From: Citricoccus sp. K5
Lineage (GTDB): Bacteria > Actinomycetota > Actinomycetes > Actinomycetales > Micrococcaceae
Reading direction: 5' to 3'
NCBI RefSeq assembly: GCF_902506195.1
Contig: NZ_LR732817.1
Location: forward strand, 2,550,245-2,614,244
Length of the DNA: 64,000 nt
Under the pieces are notes generated by a model that saw only the letters and a program-made list of their open reading frames with translations, made no database searches and had not been told where the DNA came from. Positions within the stretch are counted from its first letter, which is position 1. Each line of letters begins with the position of its first letter. The translations under genes and the position numbers were made by a program. Shown piece after piece: positions 48,392 to 56,963 of the stretch.

Positions 48392-49210
48392 TCAGGGTCC
48401 TCTGTCAGGGTCATGGTGTGACCGTTGCCTATTCTTCTCGGCTGACTTGTCGGCTGACTTGTCGAGGTCAGCTCGGACTCTCTCGAGGACGGCGCGCTGT
48501 GCTGAGGTGAGGTAGTTCGTGGTGTGTTGCTGAAAAGTCTGCTCAGGCGGCTCCGAAAAATCCGGAAAATCTTCTGTCAGTGCCGCAAGTTCATCGATGA
48601 CAGGCAGGAACAGGTCGGTGAGCTGATGGGAGAGCTTTACGATCTCGTCAGAGGTGCTCTCACCGTCAAGGCTCGCCCACGCCGTCATTGCGGCCGCCAC
48701 AGACGAGGCTCGGTGCGGGTGGCTGAGCAGTTCATAGATCACTCGCAGATAATCTTGTCCTTCTGCGCCAATGAGGTGCAGCAGGAGCAGAGTGTGGTCT
48801 CGGTCGGTCGCTGCCGCGCTGTCGGGCAGACCAGATTGTCGCAAGACGCTGTGGAACGGGGCGATTTCCGGAGGAAGGTCGGGCAAGGCCTCATATCGTC
48901 TGAGGTGAGACAACAGTTCGCGCTGCCGAGTTAGGTGCTTGATCTGTGCCGCGTATTCCACGTCCAGGGCGTCCAACATTGTGCCTGGTGGCGGCTCATT
49001 GCCATCGAGCATGGTCGCGATCTGAGGCAGCGAGAAGCCGAGGGTGACCAGGCGTCGGATCCGCAGGACCTTGACCAGCGCGTGAGTGTCGTAGTCGCGG
49101 TAACCATTGCTGGACCGCGCCGACTCCTCCAGGAGGCCGATCTGGTGATAGTGACGCAGCGTACGCACGGTGATGCCGGCGCGGTCAGCAAGATCGCGGC
49201 TACGCATCAT
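48392..49210 (-). CDS. MerR-family transcriptional regulator with long effector domain
   Basis: A 272-residue MerR regulator. The N-terminal winged helix reads LADRAGITVRTLRHYHQIGL, then RSSNGYRDYDTHAL, and a coiled-coil helix follows. The C-terminal ~170 residues contain acidic and Leu-rich segments, possibly a ligand-binding domain; a short tandem DKSADKSAEK repeat is near the end. ATG 49210 (or 49207) has GGAGG 7 bases before it, inside the end of the MFS gene, which it overlaps by about 11 bases. Base composition is visibly more A/T-rich than the flanks. It probably controls the MFS pump. Confidence 0.9.
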   Translation of the reverse strand: MMRSRDLADRAGITVRTLRHYHQIGLLEESARSSNGYRDYDTHALVKVLRIRRLVTLGFSLPQIATMLDGNEPPPGTMLDALDVEYAAQIKHLTRQRELLSHLRRYEALPDLPPEIAPFHSVLRQSGLPDSAAATDRDHTLLLLHLIGAEGQDYLRVIYELLSHPHRASSVAAAMTAWASLDGESTSDEIVKLSHQLTDLFLPVIDELAALTEDFPDFSEPPEQTFQQHTTNYLTSAQRAVLERVRADLDKSADKSAEKNRQRSHHDPDRGP

Positions 49211-50450
49211 GCATCGCCTCCAGCTCTTTGGCAGTGGGGACCGGTTGATCCAGGTTACGCATCGACCGGGCGCACAACGCCACCAGGAGACCAACAGACC
49301 ACAGGGTAGCGAGCACCACCAGTGCAGTATGGAGTCCCAGGACTTCTGTCATGGCACCGGCCAGAAAGATGCCCAGGGGCGAGGCTGCTGTGACGAACGT
49401 GTTCTGGGTGCCTAGCACTCGGCCGCGTTTGTCCTCCGGTATGCGCTCGATGGAAAGCACCCCGACCAGGGCCCCGAAGAGACCAACCGAGAGTCCAAGG
49501 ACGAACGCGCCGAGGAACAGTATCCACACGGACATCAACGACGCCACGATGGCAAGGCCGAGCATGCTGCCCAGAGAACCCGTGACAAACCAACCGCGGC
49601 GTGATCCTCGAGTTCCAGCGACAGCGTAGATCCCTCCACCGACCAGCGATCCGGCGGCGATGGCACTCAGGACCAATCCGAGGAGGCCTGGGCGGTCAAT
49701 CTCGGTGAAGTAGAGCGGCAGGATGATGCCTTGGAGCCCGCCGATGGCGATGACCGCAAATGTGGTCAGGATGGTGGTGACCAGAACGAACTGGTTGTGA
49801 ATCATCTCGGTCCACCCTTCTCGCAACTGACCCCAAACTCGGCGTACCGGGGCCCCGCTGACGGGGGCGGTGCCTTCGAGTGTTCCTACATGGTGCGGAA
49901 TCAACAGGGTCAGCAACGCAGCGGCCAGGGAGGTGCCAGCCGTGACCCAGAGGGCAGCGGTGCCGCCCAAGGCAGTGAGCATGAATCCTGCGGCGGCAGG
50001 ACCGACGAGCACGGCCACCGCACCGAGTGCCTCCCGGGTGCCGGTGATTCGTTCAGCGGAGACCCTGCCGTGCCGGATGATGGCGGGGAGCAGAGCTTCG
50101 CGTGCGGTGATTCCGGGGACGTCTCCGATGGCGCCGATGATTCCGAAGAGGATGAACCAGCCAACAGAGAGCCCTGTGATCATGTCGACGATGGGCAGGG
50201 CCGCCATCGCGAGAGCGGAGACGAGGTCCGTGAGCACTGATGAGGTCCGTCGATTGATCCTGTCGATCACGACGCCCATGAAGATCCCGGCCAGGACGGC
50301 GGGCACGATGGTAGCTGCCGCTACGGTGCCCGCTGCTAACGCGCTGCCGGTGGTTTGGAGCACCAGCAGAGGCAGCACGATGGCCGCGATCGAGTTCCCC
50401 AAAGCCGAAAGGGTGTAAGAAGCCAGGTACGTTGCGGGAAGAAGTCTCAT
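49200..50450 (-). CDS. MFS-family drug-efflux transporter
   Basis: A 416-residue major-facilitator protein with about 12 TM helices; the MFS loop motif between TM2 and TM3 appears as GVVIDRINRRTSSVLTD, and the first helix is LASYTLSALGNSIAAIVLPLL. It resembles macrolide/multidrug efflux MFS proteins (MefA/Tet-like size). Export of a specific drug is inference. It is the first gene of a two-gene operon with the overlapping MerR regulator. There is no ribosome-binding sequence before ATG 50450 and the promoter -10 lies only 7 bases away, suggesting leaderless translation. Confidence 0.9.
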   Translation of the reverse strand: MRLLPATYLASYTLSALGNSIAAIVLPLLVLQTTGSALAAGTVAAATIVPAVLAGIFMGVVIDRINRRTSSVLTDLVSALAMAALPIVDMITGLSVGWFILFGIIGAIGDVPGITAREALLPAIIRHGRVSAERITGTREALGAVAVLVGPAAAGFMLTALGGTAALWVTAGTSLAAALLTLLIPHHVGTLEGTAPVSGAPVRRVWGQLREGWTEMIHNQFVLVTTILTTFAVIAIGGLQGIILPLYFTEIDRPGLLGLVLSAIAAGSLVGGGIYAVAGTRGSRRGWFVTGSLGSMLGLAIVASLMSVWILFLGAFVLGLSVGLFGALVGVLSIERIPEDKRGRVLGTQNTFVTAASPLGIFLAGAMTEVLGLHTALVVLATLWSVGLLVALCARSMRNLDQPVPTAKELEAMHDA

Positions 50451-50456
50451 GGGATG

Positions 50457-50487
50457 AGCTAAAACTACGACGTCGCGTCGCAGTCAA
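50457..50487 (-). promoter_or_regulatory. MerR-type operator/promoter of the MFS-merR operon
   Basis: The minus strand carries a -35 TTGACT (50487-50482) followed by a dyad ACTnCGACG-N3-CGTCGnAGT (50464-50484 on the plus strand) in the spacer, and a weak -10 TTAGCT (50462-50457) after 19 bases. A long spacer containing a dyad is the classical MerR activator layout. The -10 match is poor. Confidence 0.55.
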
Positions 50488-50677
50488 CTGGGTCGGACAC
50501 ACGCGGAGGACTCGCGTCGTCATCCCTGAGCTCCTCCAGGCTCAATCCAACCCGCCGGTGGCCTTCACCTTCAAAACCTGCCCTGGTGCGTCGTGCTTTC
50601 AGCCCGGCTGATTCCTCATGGGGAGTGTCCGAGAACAGGAGCCGCGTCCATTCCGGGTGAGGTCGGCGGGGGCTTCG

Positions 50678-51637
50678 TCATGTCGCCGACGACGCGTGCG
50701 GAGGCCCCGGACTGCTCTCCCCCAGCTCTTGTTCCAGCCAGCTCCACAGACGGAGCTCGCGCCCGAGGTCATAGGACTCGGAAGACGATGCCGCGATCTT
50801 TTCTCGGTGGACGTAGCTGCCACTCGTGGCGACAGTGGCCCCGAGAGCGACATCGGCGAGTTTTTGCCCCGCGGGCATCGGAGTGTCCACGAGGGGCGTC
50901 AAAGCCAGTACTGGAATCACCCTCCTCATGAGAAAGGGGAAGGCCCCGCCAGTTTCACGAGCAAGACCGGTGCCCACCACGAGACTGGGGTTATAGGCCA
51001 CGATGTCGATTCCCTCAGGCAGTCGACGGGACCATTCGTGAACCAGGTGCACACCACCAAGTTTGCTGGTGACGTATGCACGGCGGCCGGACCGCACTTT
51101 TTCTGGAGAGTCGAATGCTCCGGGCCGAGAGAGGATCTCAGGGTCGGACCATCGAGGAGGTGGCATAGTCCCTGCGGTGTGCCGAAGATCCCCGAAATGG
51201 GCATCACTGACCGTGACCACTACGCGACTGGGCGATGTCAAATGCGGGTGGAGTTGACGGAGCAGTTGATGGGTCGACATGACGTTCACAGCGAAGGTCC
51301 TCTCGTAGCCGTCAACAGTGGATTCCAACGCGCTAGAGAGGTGGACGCCGGCGTTGAAGATGAGTCCACTCAGCGGCGGTAAAGCCCCCGAATTCAAGTG
51401 ATCCTCCACCTGCGCAATTGCTGCTGTGACGCTAGCCATGCTGGCTAGGTCAATGTCGATGGTCGAGACGTGAGGCGAAATCTCTCGCAGGCTCGGCATG
51501 ACTTCACCGGCGGACGCGCTTCGGCCCAGGATCACGAGGTGGGTCCCTGGGGCCCTCCGGAGGATCTCCCGTGCTGCTTCACGGCCAATGCCTCGCGTCG
51601 CGCCGGTCAGAATTATCGTTCGGACGGCAATATTCAT
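50678..51637 (-). CDS. SDR-family NAD(P)-dependent oxidoreductase
   Basis: A 319-residue short-chain dehydrogenase/reductase. The cofactor motif is TGATRGIGREAAREIL (residues about 11-26), the NAG motif is LIFNAGVHLSS, and the catalytic Tyr-Lys pair is in YVTSK; the catalytic Ser appears in VVTVSDAHFG. The start RTIILTGATRG suits an NADP-preferring enzyme, and the length resembles retinol-dehydrogenase-like or daunorubicin-type SDRs. It is divergent from an XRE/MmyB-type regulator with 159 bases between starts. Substrate unknown. Starts at ATG 51637 with GAGGA before it. Confidence 0.93.
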   Translation of the reverse strand: MNIAVRTIILTGATRGIGREAAREILRRAPGTHLVILGRSASAGEVMPSLREISPHVSTIDIDLASMASVTAAIAQVEDHLNSGALPPLSGLIFNAGVHLSSALESTVDGYERTFAVNVMSTHQLLRQLHPHLTSPSRVVVTVSDAHFGDLRHTAGTMPPPRWSDPEILSRPGAFDSPEKVRSGRRAYVTSKLGGVHLVHEWSRRLPEGIDIVAYNPSLVVGTGLARETGGAFPFLMRRVIPVLALTPLVDTPMPAGQKLADVALGATVATSGSYVHREKIAASSSESYDLGRELRLWSWLEQELGESSPGPPHASSAT

Positions 51638-51689
51638 CGGGTGTTCCTCAAGAGTCGGTGGCGCTGATCCATCGCGAAGCGGCTGGCAA

Positions 51690-51702
51690 CTTCATCGTGA
51701 AG
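51690..51702. promoter_or_regulatory. Weak dyad in the SDR/XRE divergent region
   Basis: CTTCA-TCG-TGAAG is a perfect but short inverted repeat between the divergent SDR and XRE genes. It could be the regulator's site; short dyads like this also occur by chance. Confidence 0.25.
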
Positions 51703-51796
51703 CAGTTGGAGAGATTGAGGAACGCCCCTCTGAGACTGGTACCGGCAGGACCACGCAGCCTTGGTGGGATGCTCCTCGCCAAGGCAGAATGTATCC

Positions 51797-52591
51797 ATGG
51801 CACACAACGCTCGCCCAAATCTGGGAGAGTTCCTCCGGCACCGAAGAGCGCTGATGAAGCCCCCAGGTCAGCAAGAACGGTCGCGGCTCTCTGCTCGTCG
51901 AGTGCCAGGGCTTCGCCGGCATGAACTGTCCGATATCGCAGGAATATCCAGTGAGTACTACACCCGCCTCGAACAGGGGCGCGCGCTTCGCCCCTCACGC
52001 GAGATCCTCAGTGCGTTGGGAGCAGCCCTGCAGCTCTCCACCATTGAGGCAGAGCATTTGTTCCGACTTGCCGGTGAGCTGCCGCCGGAGCCACTTGCGC
52101 CGTCCACAACGATCAGCCCTGGGGTCCGGCAGTTGCTTGCCAGCCTGGAGGGCTCCACGCCGGTGACGGTCCACGACGGTCGGCTGGACATGCTGTCGAT
52201 CAACGCCACTGCCACAGAACTGTTCGCACCACTCTTCGATGACGGCCCCTACGGCCGAAATATTGTCCACCAGGCTTTCACCGCGAAAGGGCTCTCCACG
52301 GTACTTGGGTGTACAGGCGCTAGACAGCTACGCCTGCTGGCCGCCGCGGAGTTCCGCCGCGCTCTGAGTCGGTACCCCGAGGATGAACGCCTTCAGGGCT
52401 TACTCAACGAGTTGCTGGGGCGGGGGTCAGAATTCGCCGACATCTGGGCGCTTGGCGAGGTAGGGACGCGGAGAACGGCGATGAAGAATGTTCACCATCC
52501 CACCAAGGGGGCTCTGTCCTTCGAGAGTCAGATGCTCCACGACCCAGAACGTGATCACTGGGTCATGCTCTTCGCTCCGGTTCGCTCTTGA
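51797..52591 (+). CDS. XRE-family regulator of the MmyB type
   Basis: A 264-residue regulator. An XRE helix-turn-helix occupies residues about 9-75, with LRRHELSDIAGISSEYYTRLEQG and REILSALGAALQLS. The C-terminal MmyB-type ligand-binding domain has VTVHDGRLDMLSINATATELF and ends in HDPERDHWVMLFAPV. Such regulators usually lie divergent from an SDR gene, as here, and are thought to control it. ATG 51797 is used. Base composition is more A/T-rich than the surrounding core. Confidence 0.9.
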   Translation: MAHNARPNLGEFLRHRRALMKPPGQQERSRLSARRVPGLRRHELSDIAGISSEYYTRLEQGRALRPSREILSALGAALQLSTIEAEHLFRLAGELPPEPLAPSTTISPGVRQLLASLEGSTPVTVHDGRLDMLSINATATELFAPLFDDGPYGRNIVHQAFTAKGLSTVLGCTGARQLRLLAAAEFRRALSRYPEDERLQGLLNELLGRGSEFADIWALGEVGTRRTAMKNVHHPTKGALSFESQMLHDPERDHWVMLFAPVRS

Positions 52592-52763
52592 TGGAGGTCA
52601 TCCGTGTCCATGAGTGCAGAGATCCAAGGGGTGCGTTCGAACGCGGAGCCCGGCTGGAGCAGGAAACGCCTGCCCACGGCCAGGACAAGGCGTGGTTCAG
52701 GGCGCTTCTGACGGCACCAGGAGAGTCCAGGATCTTAGGAGCAGTCCCACACAGCGCGCCGTG

Positions 52764-53576
52764 TCACGCCCACACGAGGTTGAAGGCCCCGGTGGCCACG
52801 GACAGGCCTACGGCGAGCGCGGACAGCCCGAGGCCTCCCAGAACCACCCAGGCGTCCACCGCGCCGAACCGGGACTGCCGCGCCCAGGTGCGGTCGCCGG
52901 TTCCGAAGCCCCGGGCCTCCATCGTGATGGCAAGCTTGGTGGCCCGGCGGATGGCCTGCACCATGAGCCCGAAGACCTGACCGAGCCAGGAGCCCAGCCG
53001 GCGGAGTGGATTGCCTCCCGTTCCGACGCCGCGGGCCCGCCGGGCCTGGCCGAGGGTCCGCCATTCCTCCGTCAGCACGCCCAGCAGCCGGAAGGCCGCG
53101 AGGGATCCGAGGACGAAGCGGGCGGGCAGCCGCAGCCGCTGGGACAGGGCGTCGGCCAGGTCCGTGGGGTCGGTGGTGATGAAGACCATCACGCCGGGCA
53201 GCGCCACCGCGAGGATGCGCAGCCCGGTGGCCAGCCCGGCCAGGACTGAGCCCTCGGAGATGCTCACCGGCCCCGCCTCGAACAGCAGGGGTCCGGAGTC
53301 CTCGCCGACCAGGGCGGTGCCCCACGCGGACACCAGCGCGGCCGCCACCAGCACCCAGGCCCGGCGGAAGAACGCGCCGACCCGGATCCCGGACCACGGC
53401 AAGAGGGCCACGGCGGCCACCAGCACGATCCCGGAGGACACCCAGTCCATCGTCGCCACCAGCACCGCCGTCACCGGCAGCAGTGCCGCGAGCTTGGCCA
53501 GCGGGTTGGCACGCTCGAAAACCGAGCCGGCCGCCGGGCGGGACGGAGCGGAGAGGGCGGCGACGGGCACCGTCAC
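52764..53576 (-). CDS. ykoC: ECF transporter transmembrane component (EcfT/YkoC-like)
   Basis: A 270-residue EcfT component: it couples ATP hydrolysis to the substrate-binding component. Four to five hydrophobic stretches and the family LALVARRxG-like motif appear in SLAAFRLLGVLTEEW and the coupling-helix pairs EWRTLGQARRARGVG and ITMEARGFG (two ARG motifs). GTG 53576 overlaps the EcfA stop by 4 bp (GTGA), so it is coupled to the ATPase gene. It is the last gene of the YkoE operon. Confidence 0.92.
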   Translation of the reverse strand: MTVPVAALSAPSRPAAGSVFERANPLAKLAALLPVTAVLVATMDWVSSGIVLVAAVALLPWSGIRVGAFFRRAWVLVAAALVSAWGTALVGEDSGPLLFEAGPVSISEGSVLAGLATGLRILAVALPGVMVFITTDPTDLADALSQRLRLPARFVLGSLAAFRLLGVLTEEWRTLGQARRARGVGTGGNPLRRLGSWLGQVFGLMVQAIRRATKLAITMEARGFGTGDRTWARQSRFGAVDAWVVLGGLGLSALAVGLSVATGAFNLVWA

Positions 53577-55111
53577 GCGGCCACCTCCAGCTCGATCGTC
53601 CGGGCGTCGAGCGCCGCGGCGAAGTCGGCGTCGTGGGTCACGGCCAGCACCGAGCGGCCCTCGGCCACCAATCCGCGCAGCAAGCCCGTGAGCACGGCCC
53701 ACGTGTTGGCGTCCTGGCCGAAGGTCGGCTCGTCGAGGAACACCACCTCGGGCCCGGCCGCCAGTACCGTGGCCACGGACAGCCGCCTCTTCTCCCCGCC
53801 GGAGAGCGTGAACGGGTTGACCTCTGCCAGCGATTCCAGGTTCAGCGCTGCCAACAGCCCGTCCGCCCGTTGGGCTGCCTCCACGTCGGTGAACAGCCGC
53901 CGCCCGCTCTCGGGGTCGCGGGCATGGCGGGGCCCGAACAGCAATTCTTCCCGCACGGTGGTGGCGACGAACTGGTGCTCGGGCTCCTGGAAGACGGTGC
54001 CGATCCGGCTGACCAGGTCAGCGGCTTTCCACCGGTGCGGGTCGTCCGGCAGGTGGCCGGCCCGCTCCCCCTTGAGCGCGGCGCCCGCCGTCAGCGTGCC
54101 AGCGTGGGAGGGGATCAGGCCGGCCAGGGTCAGCAGCAGCGTGGACTTCCCGCTGCCGTTGGCCCCGGTCACGACGACGGCTTCGCCGGCCCCCAGCTCC
54201 AGGTCCAGGTCCGCCTGGACCGGCGTCGGGGTGGGGCCGAAGCGCCGACGCCATCCCGGTGTCACCGGCTCCTTCGAGACGGCCAGACCGCGCGCGGTCA
54301 ACAGCGCACCGGGGGGTGCCGGCGTCGGGCGGGTCTCCGTCACTGTCGGAACGCGGCCGGGCACCCAGACGCCCGCCGCGGCCAGCTCGTCCCGGACGCG
54401 GCCCGGGGCCAGGAGTTCGCCCGGGGAACCGTCGTGACTGATGCCGCCGCCGGGTTCCAGGACGAGCATGCGGTCCACGTGGTCGGCCCAGATCGCCAAC
54501 CGGTGCTCGACCACGAGCAGAGTCGCCCCAGTCCGCTCGACGACGGCGAGCACGGCGTCGCGGACCTCCAGCACCCCGGCCGGATCCAGGTTGGCGGTCG
54601 GCTCGTCCAACAGGATCAACGGCGGGCGCATCGCCAGGATCCCGGCCAGGGCGAGGCGTTGTTTCTGCCCGCCGGAGAGTCGCGAGGTGTCCCGGGCCAG
54701 GGAGATCCCCTGATCCTCGCCCAGCCCCACGGCGTCCAGGGCGTCCCGGACACGGTCCCAGATCTGGTCCCTGGGCACCTGCAGGTTCTCGGCGCCGAAC
54801 GCGGCATCATCGCCGACGCGGGACAGGATCACCTGGGTCTCGGGGTCCTGCTGGACCAGACCGGCGTGGCCGCGCAGCTGGCGGGACACGGTGCCGTCCA
54901 CCCGCAGGGATCCGGTCTCCTCGGACTCGTCGGCGGGGTCCAGCACCCCGGCGAGGGCGTAGAGCAGGGTGGACTTGCCGGCACCGGAGGGCCCGGCCAG
55001 CAGGACCTTCTGCCCCGCCGGCACCTCTAGGTCCAGATCCGCGACGGCGGGCACCGGCCGGCCGGCGTGGCGCCAGCCCCAGCCCGCCGCGGTGATGCGT
55101 GCTCCCGGCAC
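53573..55111 (-). CDS. ykoD: ECF transporter tandem ATP-binding protein (YkoD-like)
   Basis: A 512-residue protein with two ABC ATPase domains fused, the usual YkoD form. First domain: Walker A GPSGAGKSTLLYAL, signature LSGGQKQRLALA, Walker B LILLDEPT. Second domain: [38 protein letters not shown]. It forms the energy-coupling module with EcfT for the HMP/thiamine substrate component encoded just upstream, whose gene ends 3 bases before this start. Confidence 0.95.
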   Translation of the reverse strand: MPGARITAAGWGWRHAGRPVPAVADLDLEVPAGQKVLLAGPSGAGKSTLLYALAGVLDPADESEETGSLRVDGTVSRQLRGHAGLVQQDPETQVILSRVGDDAAFGAENLQVPRDQIWDRVRDALDAVGLGEDQGISLARDTSRLSGGQKQRLALAGILAMRPPLILLDEPTANLDPAGVLEVRDAVLAVVERTGATLLVVEHRLAIWADHVDRMLVLEPGGGISHDGSPGELLAPGRVRDELAAAGVWVPGRVPTVTETRPTPAPPGALLTARGLAVSKEPVTPGWRRRFGPTPTPVQADLDLELGAGEAVVVTGANGSGKSTLLLTLAGLIPSHAGTLTAGAALKGERAGHLPDDPHRWKAADLVSRIGTVFQEPEHQFVATTVREELLFGPRHARDPESGRRLFTDVEAAQRADGLLAALNLESLAEVNPFTLSGGEKRRLSVATVLAAGPEVVFLDEPTFGQDANTWAVLTGLLRGLVAEGRSVLAVTHDADFAAALDARTIELEVAA

Positions 55112-55114
55112 CGC

Positions 55115-55834
55115 TCAGGCCACCGGCTCCTGGTGGGCACGGCGGGAGGCCAGGGCGGACAGGGCGCCCGTGGCCGCGAGCCCGCGCGTGGCCAGCCAGG
55201 ACAGCAGGCCGGCGATCACCACCCCGGACACGCCCACCAGTCCCACGTAGATCAGCTTCCAATCCAGGGTGTACTCGGGGAACCAGTTGAAGATGAACGC
55301 GTCATTGATGCCGCCGAAGAGGCCCGTGAGCAGGCCGGCGAGCAGGGCTACCGGCAGGGTGAAGCGGCGGTAGAGGAAGGCCAGCAGGATCAGTTCGGCG
55401 CCGAGGCCCTGGATCACGCCGGAGGCGAGCACGGTCAGGCCGAACTGGGAGCCGAGCAACGCGGAGACGGTCGCTGCGACCAGTTCGGTGAACAGCGCGG
55501 CACCGGGCCTGCGGATGATGAGCCCGCCGAGCACGGCCGGGAAGAGCCACATCCCGGCCACCAGGGCGGAGGACGGCGGGAAGGCCGCGAAGGCGGGGCT
55601 CAGTCCGGCATAGGCCAGGTTCCAGGCCCAGAAGATGACGCCGGAGGCCACCGCGATGACGGCGGCCACGACGATGTCCACCACCCGCCAGGAGCGCCGG
55701 TTCGGGGCGTTGCGGGACGCCCGCCCGGCGCCGGTGGTGGTGGTTCCGGTGCCTGTGGACGGCGCGTGGCCGGCGTCGGGCTCGGGGGTGGTGCCGGGGT
55801 GGTGCGGGGTGTTGCCGGTCTTCATGGAGACCAT
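55115..55834 (-). CDS. ykoE: ECF transporter substrate component YkoE (HMP/thiamine)
   Basis: A 239-residue membrane protein of the YkoE family, the substrate-binding part of an importer for the thiamine precursor hydroxymethylpyrimidine or thiamine. After a Pro/Thr-rich N-terminus come about five hydrophobic segments, with VVDIVVAAVIAVASGVIFWAW near residue 55 and FGGINDAFIFNWFPEY near 170. ATG 55834 is preceded by GAGGAGG 8 bases away. The TPP riboswitch upstream confirms the thiamine link. Confidence 0.92.
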   Translation of the reverse strand: MVSMKTGNTPHHPGTTPEPDAGHAPSTGTGTTTTGAGRASRNAPNRRSWRVVDIVVAAVIAVASGVIFWAWNLAYAGLSPAFAAFPPSSALVAGMWLFPAVLGGLIIRRPGAALFTELVAATVSALLGSQFGLTVLASGVIQGLGAELILLAFLYRRFTLPVALLAGLLTGLFGGINDAFIFNWFPEYTLDWKLIYVGLVGVSGVVIAGLLSWLATRGLAATGALSALASRRAHQEPVA

Positions 55835-55944
55835 GTGGTGTTCCTCCTCAGGGATACAAGGAGGGGGACGGAACGGAACGGTACGCCACGGACACCCGCA
55901 CGCGGATGCTGCCGGACGGTTCCTGACGTTCCATCAGAGAACTC

Positions 55945-56036
55945 GACTTCCTTCGCCGGTGCTAGCCGGAGCAGGTTCGAGGGTCTGCGCTGAGCGCACT
56001 CTCAGCACCCGAAGGTGCTCCCCTGTCGTTCACAGT
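55945..56036 (-). ncRNA. TPP riboswitch (THI element)
   Basis: On the minus strand: GGGGAGC, then GCTGAGAG (56006-55999), then ACCCTCGAACCTGCTCCGG and CTAGCACCGGCGAAGG. These are the conserved pyrimidine- and pyrophosphate-sensing cores of the TPP aptamer. It lies about 110 bases before the ykoE start and should turn the operon off when thiamine pyrophosphate is plentiful. The expression platform (terminator or ribosome-binding-site masking) is not resolved. Confidence 0.93.
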
Positions 56037-56135
56037 GTCCGTCCATCATAGTCCACCCGGGGCGCGTCCGGCCCGGTGACCCGTTAGGCTGACCCTGAAC
56101 GCGCAATGACCACCGTCAACGTCCTGGAGGAACCC

Positions 56136-56417
56136 GTGAACACCCTCGTGGAAAAGCTCATCGCCACCGGAATCACCATCGGCGGTGGCATCATCGGCAC
56201 CAAGGTCGTGGAGTTCGCCTGGAGGAAGATCACCGGCCATGACGCTCCGAAGGACCTGGACGACACCGAGGCCAACATGTGGAGCGCCATCACCTTCGCC
56301 ACCATCTCCGCGGGCATCTCCGCGATCATCCGCGTCTCGTCCAAGCGCGGCGCGAATTCCGCCGTGAAGGCCATCCAGTCCCGCTCGAAGTCCAAGGCCG
56401 GGACCGCCGAGGTCTGA
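56136..56417 (+). CDS. DUF4235 domain-containing membrane protein
   Basis: A 93-residue protein with two hydrophobic segments (LIATGITIGGGIIGTKVVEF and AITFATISAGISAIIRVSSK), the DUF4235 pattern. Function unknown; common in actinobacteria. The start is GTG 56136 because GGAGGAA is 6 bases before it; an ATG at 56106 would add a poorly conserved extension. It is divergent from the riboswitch-controlled operon. Confidence 0.88.
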   Translation: MNTLVEKLIATGITIGGGIIGTKVVEFAWRKITGHDAPKDLDDTEANMWSAITFATISAGISAIIRVSSKRGANSAVKAIQSRSKSKAGTAEV

Positions 56418-56516
56418 GGTCCGACGCCGGCCGGACTCGGACCGGTTCAGCTCACCGGCGGCGACGGTCGCGCCAAGCGAGAGACGCCCGGACTCAGCCG
56501 GCCCAGCGGGGCGGGT

Positions 56517-56963
56517 TCAGTCGCGGCCCTGCTGGTCCGTCGGGTCGTCCTTCGGGACGGTCCGCTGGTCGTGGGCCGTGGCGGCCGGCTTGCCCGCGTC
56601 GTCCTGACGGGCGACCACGTCCGCGAGTTCGTCCACGTAGTGGAATTCCGGCTTGAGGTGCTTGGTGCGGTAGCCCGCCCGGCCCACGAGGTGGGCGGAG
56701 ACCGGCGCGGTGAGCATCTGCAGCACCCACGCCAGCACCAGTATCGGCACCCACACCCACGCCCGCCAGGCGAAGGCCAGGGCCATCAGCATTAGCAGCA
56801 GCCCGAGCACCTGGGGCTTCGTGCCGGCGTGCATGCGGGAGAGCTGGTCCGGGAACCGGAACAGGCCGATCCCGGCCACGGTGGACATCAGGGCACCGAG
56901 GACCAACAGCACGGCGGCGATGCCGTCGGAGATCTGGATCCAGTCCAGGTCAGGCACGTTCAC
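56517..56963 (-). CDS. mnhG: Mrp/Mnh Na+/H+ antiporter subunit G
   Basis: A 148-residue small subunit of the Mrp complex. Three hydrophobic segments: GIAAVLLVLGALMSTVAGIG with the conserved RFPDQLSRMHAGTKPQVLGLLL following, then VWVPILVLAWVLQML. The C-terminal ~50 residues are a hydrophilic, Asp/Lys-rich tail beyond the family core. It overlaps mnhF by 14 bases and is the last gene of the operon. Confidence 0.93.
   Translation of the reverse strand: MNVPDLDWIQISDGIAAVLLVLGALMSTVAGIGLFRFPDQLSRMHAGTKPQVLGLLLMLMALAFAWRAWVWVPILVLAWVLQMLTAPVSAHLVGRAGYRTKHLKPEFHYVDELADVVARQDDAGKPAATAHDQRTVPKDDPTDQQGRD

Noticed and set aside
48330-52750. Integrase, transposase or flanking att repeats around the A/T-richer block
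   Set aside because: None could be found at the borders; only short chance repeats such as CAGGGTC are present.
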